Positions 8,472 to 17,500 of a stretch of 64,000 nucleotides of DNA are shown piece after piece. Location: NCBI RefSeq assembly GCF_029868855.1, contig NZ_JARWOV010000088.1:25521-89520 (forward strand). Reading direction: 5' to 3'. The notes beneath the pieces are model-generated. The model saw only the letters and a program-made list of their open reading frames with translations, had not been told where the DNA came from and did no database searches. The stretch comes from Nocardia carnea (GTDB lineage: Bacteria; Actinomycetota; Actinomycetes; Mycobacteriales; Mycobacteriaceae). The translations under genes and the position numbers were made by a program. Every line of letters starts with the position of its first letter. Within the stretch, counting starts at the first letter, position 1.

Positions 8472-10936
8472 TGGATCAGGACGTGGCAGCCCACGAAGGT
8501 CGTGCCGGGAACGGGGTGCTCACCGGATACACCGTCGTCGCGCTGGCCGGTGGTATCGCCGGCGTCTACTGCACGAAGCTGCTCGCCGATGCCGGTGCCC
8601 GGATCGTCTTCGCGGAGCCGACGCAGGGAGTCGCCCTCCGCCGCCGGACATCGTCGGATGCGACTCCGGAGCCGGGCGTCGACGGTGCGCTGTTCCAGTT
8701 CCTCGCCGGAGCCGGGCACAGTGTCGTCGTCGATCGGTCCCGGGCGGACGACCATGATCTGCTCGACGCCCTGCTCGCCGACGCCGATGCCGTCGTCTGG
8801 TCGCCCGGCGGTGACCCCGGCGACGATCCGCGCTTCACCCCGGCGGCACTGCGGGACCGCCACCCGCACCTCGTGGTCACCGCGATCACCCCGTTCGGTC
8901 TCGACGGCCCGTGGGCCGGGCGGCCGGCCACCGAATTCACCTTGCAGGCCTGGTCGGGCGGCATTGTCGGACTCGGTCGCGGCGAGCCGGAACGCGCACC
9001 GGTCCATATCGGCGGTGAGGTGGGCGAATGGTTCGCCGGCGCCCACGCGGCCGCGGCGACCCTCACTGCCCGGCACCGCGCATTGCGCACCGGAACCGGG
9101 GAACTGGTCGACCTCTCGATGCTGGAAACCCAGATCCTGGGCCTGTCGTACTACCCGGTGTCGTTCTACGACACCGTGAACCGCCCCTTCCGCACCCAGC
9201 GCCGGCTGAGCCGGCCCGGCGTCGCCACCGCGGCCGACGGGCTCATCGCCGTCGGATGCGGTACCGCGCAGCAGTGGTTCGACCTGTGCGTCATGGTGGG
9301 CCATCCGGAATGGATCGACGAGGATCCCACCCCCGCGATCACCGAACGCACCAACGATAAGGCCGCCGAAATCGCCGCCTGGTTCGCCGAGCACACGGTG
9401 GCCGAAATCCGGGAACTGGCCACGGCATTCCGGATACCCAACAGTCCTGTGGCCAGCGGCGCCGACGTCACCGAGATCGACCAGCACCGGGCCCGGGAGT
9501 TCTTCACCGTGAACCCCCGATCCGGATTCGCGCAACCGGGTCCCCCGTTCCGGACCACCCCCACGCTGCTGCGCTCCCCCGAAGCGGCGCCCGCTCTCGG
9601 CGAACACACGGACCACTACCGGAAGACCGCAGGTACTGCCCGCATGCACAGTGCGGACTCCGCTTCCCACCGGCCGCCCACCGATACCGCGAACCCGCTG
9701 CCGTTCACGGGGTTGCGGGTGCTCGATATGACCACGTTCTGGGCCGGTCCGTCCTGCACCCATTACCTGGCGTTACAGGGCGCCGAGGTGATCCACGTGG
9801 AATCCGCCCAGCGGCCGGACGGTACCCGGCTCATCGCGGGTGTCCCGGTCGACGAGGACCGGTGGTGGGAGAAATCCGGGATCTTCTCCGGGCTCAATAC
9901 GAACAAGCGCGGGATCACCGTCGATTTCCGCACCGACTCCGGCCGCGAGATCCTGCGCCGCCTCGTCGCCTCCTGCGATGTGCTCGTGGAGAACTACACC
10001 CCGCGGGTGATCGAGCAGATCGGCCTCGACTACGACACCGTCCACACTCTGCGGCCCGATGCGATCATGGTTCGGATGCCGGGTTTCGGGCTCGACGGAC
10101 CGTGGCGGGACAATCCGGCCTTCGCCTACGTGATCGAGGACGCCTCCGGGCTCACCTGGCGCACCGGCTATCCCGATCAGAACCCCGTCGAGCCCTACAG
10201 CCTCGGTGACCCGAATGCGGGCGTCCACGCACTTGTCGGACTACTGCTCGCACTGGAACACCGGCGGCGCACCGGCGCGGGCATGCTCGTGGAGGCGGCC
10301 ATGGTGGACGCGGCCCTGAACATCACTGCCGAACAGGTCATCGAGTACTCCGCGTACGGCAAGGTCCTGGATCGCGACGGCAACCGGGGGTCGCACGCCG
10401 CGCCGCAGAACCTGTACCGCGCGGCGGGAGTCGACGAATTCGGCCGGCCCGACAACTGGGTCGCCCTGGCCGTCGCGACCGACGAACAATGGACCGCGCT
10501 CACCGCGGCACTGGGTCGGCCCGACTGGGCATCCGCACCACATCTCCGTACGGCAGCGGGCAGGCGCGCGCAGCACGACGAGATCGACAAGCACTTGTCC
10601 GCCTGGTGCGCCGACCGCGCGGCCGCCGAGATCGTCGAGGTGTTCTGGGCAGCGGGTGTCCCGGTCGCCGAGGTGCGGCAACCACACCGGCAGGCCGAGA
10701 TCCCGCAGCTCGCCCATCGGAACTTCTTCGAACCGGTCCCCCATCCGATCAATCCCACCGCGCGCCACAGTACGGTCCCGGCTCGATTCTCCGCCGGCCC
10801 CGAGCGCTATCACCGCACGCACGCTCCGTTACTGGGGCAGGACAACGACACTGTGCTGAGCGAGCTCGGGTACACGGCGCAAGAGATCGCGGCGCTGGAG
10901 AAGAACCAGGTGATCGGCGGCGCTCCAGATTTCTGA
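8471..10936 (+). CDS. tandem CaiB/BaiF family CoA-transferase (type III), two fused domains
   Basis: At 821 residues it is twice the usual length and contains two family III CoA-transferase domains, about 17-385 and 411-810, joined by a polar linker. The second has the signature GLRVLDMTTFWAGP and the catalytic aspartate in LGDPNAG (D580). In the first, the aligned motif is GEWFAG, giving E186 instead of Asp and a poorer nucleotide-binding start. Such fusions mimic the intertwined homodimer of formyl-CoA transferase. It would activate an acid as CoA thioester for the hydratase-like enzyme upstream. Last gene of the operon. Confidence 0.92.
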   Translation: MDQDVAAHEGRAGNGVLTGYTVVALAGGIAGVYCTKLLADAGARIVFAEPTQGVALRRRTSSDATPEPGVDGALFQFLAGAGHSVVVDRSRADDHDLLDALLADADAVVWSPGGDPGDDPRFTPAALRDRHPHLVVTAITPFGLDGPWAGRPATEFTLQAWSGGIVGLGRGEPERAPVHIGGEVGEWFAGAHAAAATLTARHRALRTGTGELVDLSMLETQILGLSYYPVSFYDTVNRPFRTQRRLSRPGVATAADGLIAVGCGTAQQWFDLCVMVGHPEWIDEDPTPAITERTNDKAAEIAAWFAEHTVAEIRELATAFRIPNSPVASGADVTEIDQHRAREFFTVNPRSGFAQPGPPFRTTPTLLRSPEAAPALGEHTDHYRKTAGTARMHSADSASHRPPTDTANPLPFTGLRVLDMTTFWAGPSCTHYLALQGAEVIHVESAQRPDGTRLIAGVPVDEDRWWEKSGIFSGLNTNKRGITVDFRTDSGREILRRLVASCDVLVENYTPRVIEQIGLDYDTVHTLRPDAIMVRMPGFGLDGPWRDNPAFAYVIEDASGLTWRTGYPDQNPVEPYSLGDPNAGVHALVGLLLALEHRRRTGAGMLVEAAMVDAALNITAEQVIEYSAYGKVLDRDGNRGSHAAPQNLYRAAGVDEFGRPDNWVALAVATDEQWTALTAALGRPDWASAPHLRTAAGRRAQHDEIDKHLSAWCADRAAAEIVEVFWAAGVPVAEVRQPHRQAEIPQLAHRNFFEPVPHPINPTARHSTVPARFSAGPERYHRTHAPLLGQDNDTVLSELGYTAQEIAALEKNQVIGGAPDF

Positions 10937-10942
10937 ACCAAT

Positions 10943-10977
10943 TGACAACAAGCTGTCATATTGACAGAATATTGTCA
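10943..10977. promoter_or_regulatory. tandem palindromic operator overlapping the DJ-1 start codon
   Basis: Four half-sites alternate: TGACA 10943-10947, TGTCA 10954-10958, TGACA 10962-10966, TGTCA 10973-10977. They form two TGACA-N6-TGTCA palindromes with centres 19 bp apart; the last base is the A of the ATG. This placement would block transcription and initiation. The MarR protein encoded as second gene of the same operon is the natural candidate to bind it (inference). Confidence 0.65.
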
Positions 10978-11612
10978 TGACTCCGAAAACCGTGCACCTG
11001 GCCGTCTACGACACCCTCGCGGACTGGGAGGTGGGCGCGGCCACCGCGCATATCAACAACGGCAACTGGCACCGCGAACCCGGCCGATACCACATCCGCA
11101 CGGTCGGGGCCGGGACCACACCGGTCACCACGATGGGCGGAATGCGCATCCTGCCCGACCTCGCCCTGGCCGATCTTTCCCCCGCCGACAGCGCCATGCT
11201 CATCCTGCCCGGCGCGGACGGCTGGGACAACGGCGACCTGGGCGCCTTCGCGGACAAAGCGCGGGAGTTCACCACCGCCGGGGTACCGGTCGCGGCGATC
11301 TGCGGCGCCACGTTCGGTCTCGCCGCGGCCGGGTTGCTCGACGACCGCGCACACACCAGCAACATCGCCGAATACCTCGCCGCCAGTGGTTATTCCGGCG
11401 GCGCCCACTACACCGACGAACCCGCCGTCACCGACCGCGGCGTGATCACCGCCAACTCCACCGCGCCGTTCGAATTCGCCCGCGAAGTACTGGCCGCCCT
11501 GGACATCTACGAACCCGCCGTACTCGACGGCTGGTACCGGCTGTTCGGCCAGGGCGATCCCGGCGGTTACGCGGTACTGGCGGAATACGAAGCCCGGCAG
11601 GCCGCGGTCTGA
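10977..11612 (+). CDS. DJ-1/PfpI family (type 1 glutamine amidotransferase-like) protein
   Basis: A 211-residue DJ-1/PfpI fold protein. The nucleophile elbow is AAICGATFGLA with the reactive cysteine, preceded by MLILPGADGWD, the conserved loop of the family. Members include stress chaperones, glyoxalases, isonitrile hydratases and proteases, and the sequence does not separate these. It is followed 14 bp later by a MarR gene, and four TGACA/TGTCA half-sites cover the promoter and ATG, so expression is probably MarR-controlled, perhaps induced by electrophiles or antibiotics. Confidence 0.9.
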   Translation: MTPKTVHLAVYDTLADWEVGAATAHINNGNWHREPGRYHIRTVGAGTTPVTTMGGMRILPDLALADLSPADSAMLILPGADGWDNGDLGAFADKAREFTTAGVPVAAICGATFGLAAAGLLDDRAHTSNIAEYLAASGYSGGAHYTDEPAVTDRGVITANSTAPFEFAREVLAALDIYEPAVLDGWYRLFGQGDPGGYAVLAEYEARQAAV

Positions 11613-11626
11613 ACAGGGCGCATTCG

Positions 11627-12082
11627 ATGGAGAATTCCGAACAGCAGTTGTTCAGTACCGCCGCCATCACCTCGTTCCGGCTCAACGGCCAGTTCCTCGC
11701 CGTCGCCGAGAACCTGGCCGCACCGGCCGGTCTCACCGCCGCCTGGTGGCAGGTCCTCGGCGCGGTCCTGCACGAACCGCTACCAGTGGCCGGTATCGCC
11801 CGCACCATGGGCGTGACCCGCCAGAGCGTACAGCGGATCGCGGATCTCCTCGTAGCGCGCGGCCTCGCCGAATACCGGCCCAACCCGGCACATCGGCGGG
11901 CGAAACTGGTGGCCGTCACCACGGAAGGACAGGCGGCGATCGACCGTATCGGCCCGCGTCACGCCGAGTTCGCCGCCCGCCTCGCGAAACAGGTGGGCGA
12001 GGAACGGCTGACCGAGATCGTCCAGGCGCTCGCCGAACTCTCGGCCGCCGTCGAGACCATCGAGGCCGGCGAACTGCGTTAG
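11627..12082 (+). CDS. MarR family transcriptional regulator
   Basis: A 151-residue winged-helix regulator. Helix-turn-helix residues about 55-85 (VAGIARTMGVTRQSVQRIADLLVARGLAEY) are followed by the wing NPAHRRAKLVAVTTEGQAAI. ATG 11627 is internal to a longer open frame whose first part lies over the DJ-1 gene and is not coding. It probably represses its own operon through the palindromes at 10943-10977. No cysteine pair is visible that would mark a thiol redox sensor, so a small-molecule ligand is more likely. Confidence 0.9.
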   Translation: MENSEQQLFSTAAITSFRLNGQFLAVAENLAAPAGLTAAWWQVLGAVLHEPLPVAGIARTMGVTRQSVQRIADLLVARGLAEYRPNPAHRRAKLVAVTTEGQAAIDRIGPRHAEFAARLAKQVGEERLTEIVQALAELSAAVETIEAGELR

Positions 12083-12236
12083 CGTCGACCCGGCGGCGGC
12101 CGATCAGTGCCCGGCGGTCGCGGCTCCGGGCCCCGGACTGCAGTGGTATCGGCGTGCCGCGTCGACAGCAGCGGGCTTGCCGGACTGAGCACGTCCGGTG
12201 CCTACGACCACCAGGACCTGGCCGACCGATGCCGGA

Positions 12237-12992
12237 TCAGATACCGGCGATCCGGCGCACGATCGGCAGTGGCAGCACCTTCATCGCGTAACCGAACGGA
12301 ACCCACGGCCACGCCGGCGTGTAGGCCTTGAACCGGCGCTTCTCGATCGCCGACACCATGGAACGCACCCCGGTCGGGGTATCGACCATGAACTTCGGCG
12401 GATGGGCGGCCTTCTCGTTCATCTCCGACGCGATATAGCCCGGGTAGATGATGGAGACGTCCACACCCGGTACGCCTTCCGCGGCAATACCTTCGGCCAT
12501 CGCCGCAACACCGGCCTTACTCGCCGCGTAACTGGTCATCGTCCTGGGCATTCCGCGGAGCGCGGAGATCGAGGAGATCACCACGAGGTGCCCACCGCCC
12601 TGTGCCCGGAAGATCTTCATGGCGGCTTCCGTCTGCGCCATCGCTCCGACGAAGTTGGTGATCGCGGTCTGCCGGTTCTGCCGGTCACCGCCTTTACCGA
12701 ACGGCACACCCTTGCCGAGGCCGGCGTTGACGATCACCCGGTCCAGGCGGCCGAATTCGCCGGCGAATTCGTCGAACACCCTCGGCACGGCCTCGAAATC
12801 GGTGACGTCCAGTGCGGCTGTCCGGACCCGCACCGCCGGATACACGCTCGCGATCTCGGCGGCGAGATCGTCGAGCCGTTCGGTCCGGCGGGCGCACAAG
12901 GCCAGGTCGTAGCCGAGGGCGGCGAACTGACGCGCCATCTCGGCCCCCAGACCCGAACTGGCGCCGGTGATGAGAATCGAACCTGTAGCCAC
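12237..12992 (-). CDS. short-chain dehydrogenase/reductase (SDR)
   Basis: A classical SDR of 251 residues using GTG 12992, which has AGGAGA 9 bp upstream (13002-13007); an ATG 36 bases further up is less likely. Motifs in order are TGASSGLG (residues 9-16), DVTD, VIVNAGLG, the catalytic serine in VVISSISA, and YAASK with the Tyr-Lys pair. A basic residue after the second strand (CARRTER) suggests NADP(H). The C-terminus is hydrophobic (WPWVPFGYAMKVLPLP), as in mycobacterial SDRs acting on lipids or ketones. It is convergent with the MarR gene. Substrate unknown. Confidence 0.9.
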   Translation of the reverse strand: MATGSILITGASSGLGAEMARQFAALGYDLALCARRTERLDDLAAEIASVYPAVRVRTAALDVTDFEAVPRVFDEFAGEFGRLDRVIVNAGLGKGVPFGKGGDRQNRQTAITNFVGAMAQTEAAMKIFRAQGGGHLVVISSISALRGMPRTMTSYAASKAGVAAMAEGIAAEGVPGVDVSIIYPGYIASEMNEKAAHPPKFMVDTPTGVRSMVSAIEKRRFKAYTPAWPWVPFGYAMKVLPLPIVRRIAGI

Positions 12993-13159
12993 GGTGGTGC
13001 ATCTCCTGGGGTCGGCCGTACCGGTCACGGCGCGGCAGTGGACGGCAAGTTCCGAGCGTAGTGTGCACTGCTCGGCCGGGCCGGTGATCGGCCCACCGAT
13101 AAATTCCTACCGCCCGCACCGTCTGCATATATGTCCCCCGACCTTCCGAAGGACTGCCG

Positions 13160-14041
13160 ATGACCGATATCGAAACCCGCACGCTGGCCGCCGCCGGCGC
13201 GACTCTCACCTACGATATCCGCGGCGACCTACCCGGACGTCAGCTGACGCCGCTGCTGATGGTGGGTTGCCCGATGGAGGCGACCGGTTTCGGGACCCTG
13301 GCGGAATACTTCACCGACCGGCCCGTGGTCACCTATGACCCGCGCGGTATCGGCCGTAGCACCCGCGACAACGGCGCCACCTCCGGCACACCCGAAGAAC
13401 ACGCGGACGATATCCGCCGCATCATCGAAGCGCTGGCAGCCGGACCCGTGGATATCTTCGGCACCAGTGGCGGGGCTGTCAACGCTCTCGCACTGGTGAC
13501 CCGGCGCGGTGACCTGGTACGCGCGCTGGTCGCACACGAACCGCCGACAGCCCAGTTCCTGCCCGACCGAGACCGGGTGCTCGCCGTGTCCACCGATATC
13601 ACCGCCACCTATCAGCGCGCCGGGCTCGGACCCGCCATGGCGGAATTCATCGCCCTGATCTCGCAGCGGGGTGAGCTCCCCGCCGACTACACCGACCGGC
13701 CCGCCCCGGACCCGGCCCAGTTCGGCCTCCCCACCGCCGATGACGGTTCCCGCAACGACCCGATGGTGGGCCCGCATCTGCTCTCCTGCTGCGGCCACGA
13801 ATACGATCCCGCCGCACTCGCCGCCGCGCCCACCCGGATCGTGCTCGGTACGGGCCGCGCTTCGGCCGGCGAGCTGTGCGCCCGCGCCGCCATCGCCTTC
13901 GCCGCCGCCCTCGGCAGCGAGGCCGTGGTCTTTCCGGGTGGGCATGCGGGGTTCCTCGGCGGCGAATTCGGAATGACCGGCGAGCCCGAGGCGTTCGCCG
14001 CCGTCCTGCGCGAGGTTCTGGATCGCCCCCAATCCGCCTGA
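13160..14041 (+). CDS. alpha/beta hydrolase
   Basis: A 293-residue alpha/beta hydrolase. The nucleophile is in FGTSGGAVNA, the strand before it reads VVTYDPRGIGRS, and the catalytic histidine is in PGGHAGFLGG near the C-terminus. There is no signal peptide, so the protein is cytoplasmic. It is divergent from the SDR gene and convergent with the NERD-like gene (12 bp between stops). Such enzymes act as esterases, epoxide hydrolases or haloperoxidase-like proteins; nothing here decides which. Confidence 0.9.
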   Translation: MTDIETRTLAAAGATLTYDIRGDLPGRQLTPLLMVGCPMEATGFGTLAEYFTDRPVVTYDPRGIGRSTRDNGATSGTPEEHADDIRRIIEALAAGPVDIFGTSGGAVNALALVTRRGDLVRALVAHEPPTAQFLPDRDRVLAVSTDITATYQRAGLGPAMAEFIALISQRGELPADYTDRPAPDPAQFGLPTADDGSRNDPMVGPHLLSCCGHEYDPAALAAAPTRIVLGTGRASAGELCARAAIAFAAALGSEAVVFPGGHAGFLGGEFGMTGEPEAFAAVLREVLDRPQSA

Positions 14042-14053
14042 GAACGCGCTGCG

Positions 14054-16453
14054 TCAGCGGGCCGCCCGGATGTGCGAGGTCGCCGGAGTGACGAACGGGG
14101 CGAGCGCCTGCTGGACCTGCCGATGCGACAACCGGCTGTGCCGGCGACCCGGCAGTCCTTCCTCCGGCGCTCCGGCAGCCGCCCGGCAGGCGTCCGCTTC
14201 CGTCACCGCCGGGTCGGCCGCGAACTGTTCACCGGTGAGGTCGATCGCCGCCAGCCGGTTCCCGGTCCGGGCCTCGTACACGCTGAGCCGGTACGCCATC
14301 GCGAAGAGGTTCAACGTCCGGCCGACCGGATGACCGGGGGCCGGCGGATACTGGCAGGTCCGCACCAGCGCACCGAGCCGCCCTTCCGATACACAGGCAA
14401 CCAGCTGCACCGACCGCGCATCGGCGGGATGCCATACCGCAGAGGGCCCGAAGGTGGTGATCTCGGAAAGTTCCCCGGCCAGATGCACGGGGCTGGGCCC
14501 CGCCACCGCATACGGCGCGGCGACCGTCGTCCCGCTCCCGCCGTGGCACAGGGCTCCGTACTCCGCCACCTCGAACCGGGCGAACCCGGACGCCGCGAAC
14601 ACGGTACCGGCCACCACCGCCAGCACCGCACCCGCCGCCCCCACAGCAGCCGCATACCGCGCACCACGCCCACCGGCAGCCGTGCTCTCCGCCGGCTGCC
14701 CGGCCACCTCCTCCGGCACTGTGTATTCCGACGCCCGCGAGCGGGCCGCCGACCGCCCGCGTTCCGGCACACGCAGGCCGCCGGCCGGACGCGCATGTTC
14801 TCGTCCCCGCGGACCTCCTGCCGGGCGCACCACCGACGCACGGTCCCGCACCTCGGCGGGCGCCCGCCGGAAGGCGGAAAGTCCACGTCGGACACCTACC
14901 GGAATTCGCACGGACTTCCCCGATCCGCGCTCAGCAGACCGGGGCTCATGCTGCCCCACCGGACCGCCGGCCGTGATCGCCGGGACGGCCACGCCACCGT
15001 CGGCTCGAGCGTTCTCGGCGGAAGCCGGCGGAGCTTCTTCTCCCGTAGGCGCGGGAACACGTTTCCGCACCACACCGGTCAGCCGACCGGAACGGAAATC
15101 GGCTGCCGCGGGCCTCGAGGTTTCCGGCGTGTGATCCGCGGATCGCTCCGCCGACCGCAGCCGACGCCCGTGTTCATCGGAGTCCGGGCCGGCGAGGAAC
15201 TCCGCTGCACGGGAGTGCGGCCGGGCCTCCTGTTGCTCCCTCAGGCCCCCTTCCGACACCGACGCCGCGTGCGTCCTGCGCTGGGGATCCGATTGCTTCC
15301 GCCGCAGCTGGTCCGAATCGGTTTCGCCGGTGTTCTCCGGCTGTTCCCGCGATCCCGCCCGGACGTCCACCGCCGGCGGCTGCGCCCCATCGTTCCGCTC
15401 GGCGTCCGTATTCGTCTCCGACCCGTCGAAATCGGTGGTGCCGGGCATATCGAGTTCGCTCACGGCGGTATTCGAATGCCCTTGCCAGGGAGCGGAAGTC
15501 ACCTGCGGCCGAGTACCTGATGCACCGGGTGGCGCATCCGCACCGTCACCGGACGCCCGTTCCCGATCGGCGTCATCCGCCGCGGCGGAATCGGGTACTG
15601 CCCGTTCGTCGTCGACTCCGGCCGGGCCCATACCCACCCCGGGGTCGACCTGCTCCTCTTGCTCGGCGGGTCCATGGACAACTCGCCCGGGCAACTCGGG
15701 AGCGTACAGCGGGGTCGTTCGGCGCCGGGCAGCCCCGAACAGCGGAAAAGCCGTCTTCCGCAACCGGTCCGCCGCAGAATCCGCCGGGACCGCCGCACCG
15801 ATCATGGTGTCGTCCCCGGTCACCTCGAATCCTTCGGCCGCCGATTCCGCGGGATCCGGCGCGGACAGCGGTACACCGAGCGCCCCGAAAACCCGGGCGA
15901 TATCGGCGGCACGCCAGCACGCGGCCCGGCCGGGCGAGTGCTCGAAATACTCGGTGAAATCAGCCGATTGCCCGATCCGGACCATGATCGTTTCTTCGCC
16001 CGCCTCCTGCGGAGGCCGGGTCCAGGTGATGCGTGATCCGGTTTTCGGGATCAGGACCACGAGCACATCGATCTGTTCGGGCACACCGTGCCGGCGGAAT
16101 ATCGCCGCCAGCTCCGCTCGTTGCCGCCGGGCCCGCAGCAGCGGATTCACCGCCCCGGAAACCGTACGCAGGTCGGCGGCGCGTTCGCCGACCTGCCACC
16201 GGCCACCCGGAGGGGTTTCGAGCAGGCCGTGCTGGACGGATCCGAAATCCGCCAGCACCACCAGCGTGCACCCGTACGGGGTCCAGATCAGCAGGTCGAT
16301 CACCGTGGTGGATCGACGGCGTGGCCGGGGTAGCGGACAACCGAGTAGCGCGATACCGCCGATCCGCTCGGAACCCGTACCCCAGTCGCCGATCAGCCGG
16401 AGAACGAAGCGCTGCACGCTGGACAATTCGGCACTCTGCACGCGTACAATCAC
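14054..16453 (-). CDS. membrane protein with N-terminal NERD-like nuclease domain and C-terminal extracytoplasmic domain
   Basis: Read as 799 residues from GTG 16453 (AGGGG 5 bp upstream). Residues about 30-170 resemble the nuclease-related (NERD) fold: TTVIDLLIWTPYGCTLVV, then a WQVGERAADLRTVSGAVNPL stretch and LRARRQRAELAAIFRR. A very long polar, disordered linker follows (about 230-600), then one transmembrane helix (about 602-627, YAAAVGAAGAVLAVVAG), then some 170 extracytoplasmic residues with four cysteines. I know no characterised protein with this layout. The expected NERD acidic and lysine residues are not all visible, so catalysis is uncertain. The start could lie further upstream. 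Confidence 0.75.
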   Translation of the reverse strand: MIVRVQSAELSSVQRFVLRLIGDWGTGSERIGGIALLGCPLPRPRRRSTTVIDLLIWTPYGCTLVVLADFGSVQHGLLETPPGGRWQVGERAADLRTVSGAVNPLLRARRQRAELAAIFRRHGVPEQIDVLVVLIPKTGSRITWTRPPQEAGEETIMVRIGQSADFTEYFEHSPGRAACWRAADIARVFGALGVPLSAPDPAESAAEGFEVTGDDTMIGAAVPADSAADRLRKTAFPLFGAARRRTTPLYAPELPGRVVHGPAEQEEQVDPGVGMGPAGVDDERAVPDSAAADDADRERASGDGADAPPGASGTRPQVTSAPWQGHSNTAVSELDMPGTTDFDGSETNTDAERNDGAQPPAVDVRAGSREQPENTGETDSDQLRRKQSDPQRRTHAASVSEGGLREQQEARPHSRAAEFLAGPDSDEHGRRLRSAERSADHTPETSRPAAADFRSGRLTGVVRKRVPAPTGEEAPPASAENARADGGVAVPAITAGGPVGQHEPRSAERGSGKSVRIPVGVRRGLSAFRRAPAEVRDRASVVRPAGGPRGREHARPAGGLRVPERGRSAARSRASEYTVPEEVAGQPAESTAAGGRGARYAAAVGAAGAVLAVVAGTVFAASGFARFEVAEYGALCHGGSGTTVAAPYAVAGPSPVHLAGELSEITTFGPSAVWHPADARSVQLVACVSEGRLGALVRTCQYPPAPGHPVGRTLNLFAMAYRLSVYEARTGNRLAAIDLTGEQFAADPAVTEADACRAAAGAPEEGLPGRRHSRLSHRQVQQALAPFVTPATSHIRAAR

Positions 16454-16733
16454 GGCAACCCCTACTTCGGTGACCACGAAACCCACGCACACCACGTCGG
16501 CGCCAGGGACGGTCGAATCCGCTGGCGCGCAACGTATTCGAATGCGCCGTCGTCCATGGTAGCAATCCACGGCACAGCGCACGAGAGCCTGCACCCGCAC
16601 GCATGCGTACGCATTTGTGCATATCAGCCGAGGTAGATCCGAAGCACCGGAAAACCACACCCCGGCGTCCCGGTTCTGCTGCGCAGCCCGGTGCGCAGCA
16701 GACGACGCACCGTCGCCGGGAGGACCCTGACGC

Positions 16734-17246
16734 TCAGCTCTCGCCGTCGAGGGTCAGCACGACCAGCGGCATCGGCCGGTCGATCTTGGACTGGAAATCC
16801 GCCAGCAGGGGGTTGTCGGCCAGTACCCAGGCCGCGAACTCCTCGTATTCCGCCCCTTCGAGCACCTTACCGGTCGCCTGGTAGGTCTTGTCCCGGAGCT
16901 CGATCGTGACCTGCGGATTCGCCTTGATGTTGTACCACCAGGCCGGGTACTTGTCTTCGATGAACGAGCTCACGAACATGATGTCGTCCCGGTACAGGGG
17001 CCCGAGGGGAGTCGTGTGCCGCTTGCCGCTCTTGGCTCCCGTGGTGGTGAGCAGGATGAGGTCCCCGCCCGCGTAGGCACCGCCCACCTTGCCCGAGTTC
17101 TCCCGGAACTCCTTGATCACATCATCGTTCCAATTTGCGATGCCGTCCTGCTCATCCCAGGCCTGGTTCCACGGCGCGTTCGGATCGTTGTAGTCGGTGA
17201 TCTCGGTCTGTTCCGGCTGTCCCGCAATCGCTTCGGTTTCGCTCAT
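16734..17246 (-). CDS. deazaflavin (F420)-dependent nitroreductase-family protein
   Basis: A 170-residue member of the split beta-barrel deazaflavin-dependent nitroreductase family that includes mycobacterial Ddn (Rv3547). The core reads LILLTTTGAKSGKRHTTPLGPLYRDD, then PAWWYNIKANPQVTIELRD, both hallmarks of the family. The N-terminal 50 residues carry a distinctive WNQAWDEQDGIANWNDDVIKEFR segment. It is divergent from the sodium:solute symporter. The expected role is F420H2-dependent reduction of quinones or other electrophiles; F420 use is inferred from the family. Confidence 0.92.
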   Translation of the reverse strand: MSETEAIAGQPEQTEITDYNDPNAPWNQAWDEQDGIANWNDDVIKEFRENSGKVGGAYAGGDLILLTTTGAKSGKRHTTPLGPLYRDDIMFVSSFIEDKYPAWWYNIKANPQVTIELRDKTYQATGKVLEGAEYEEFAAWVLADNPLLADFQSKIDRPMPLVVLTLDGES

Positions 17247-17500
17247 GATCAGAGTATGTCGCGGGATCCGGCCAGTTTCCGTCCTAATCGGCCGCCATGA
17301 GAGCCGATTTCGGCCCTTTTCCGGATAGTGCGTCCGGTGCCCGACGGACACGCCCGGCTTTGATCAACACGGCCCGAGCCGCCACCGCGCGCGGTACGTT
17401 TTATGCACCAGAGCCGATCTGGTAGTGCGGCCGGCCATCGGTGGTGCCGATGCGGTGAACCGCACGCGGTTGTCCGTGGCCGCTTCGAGGAGAACGTCGT

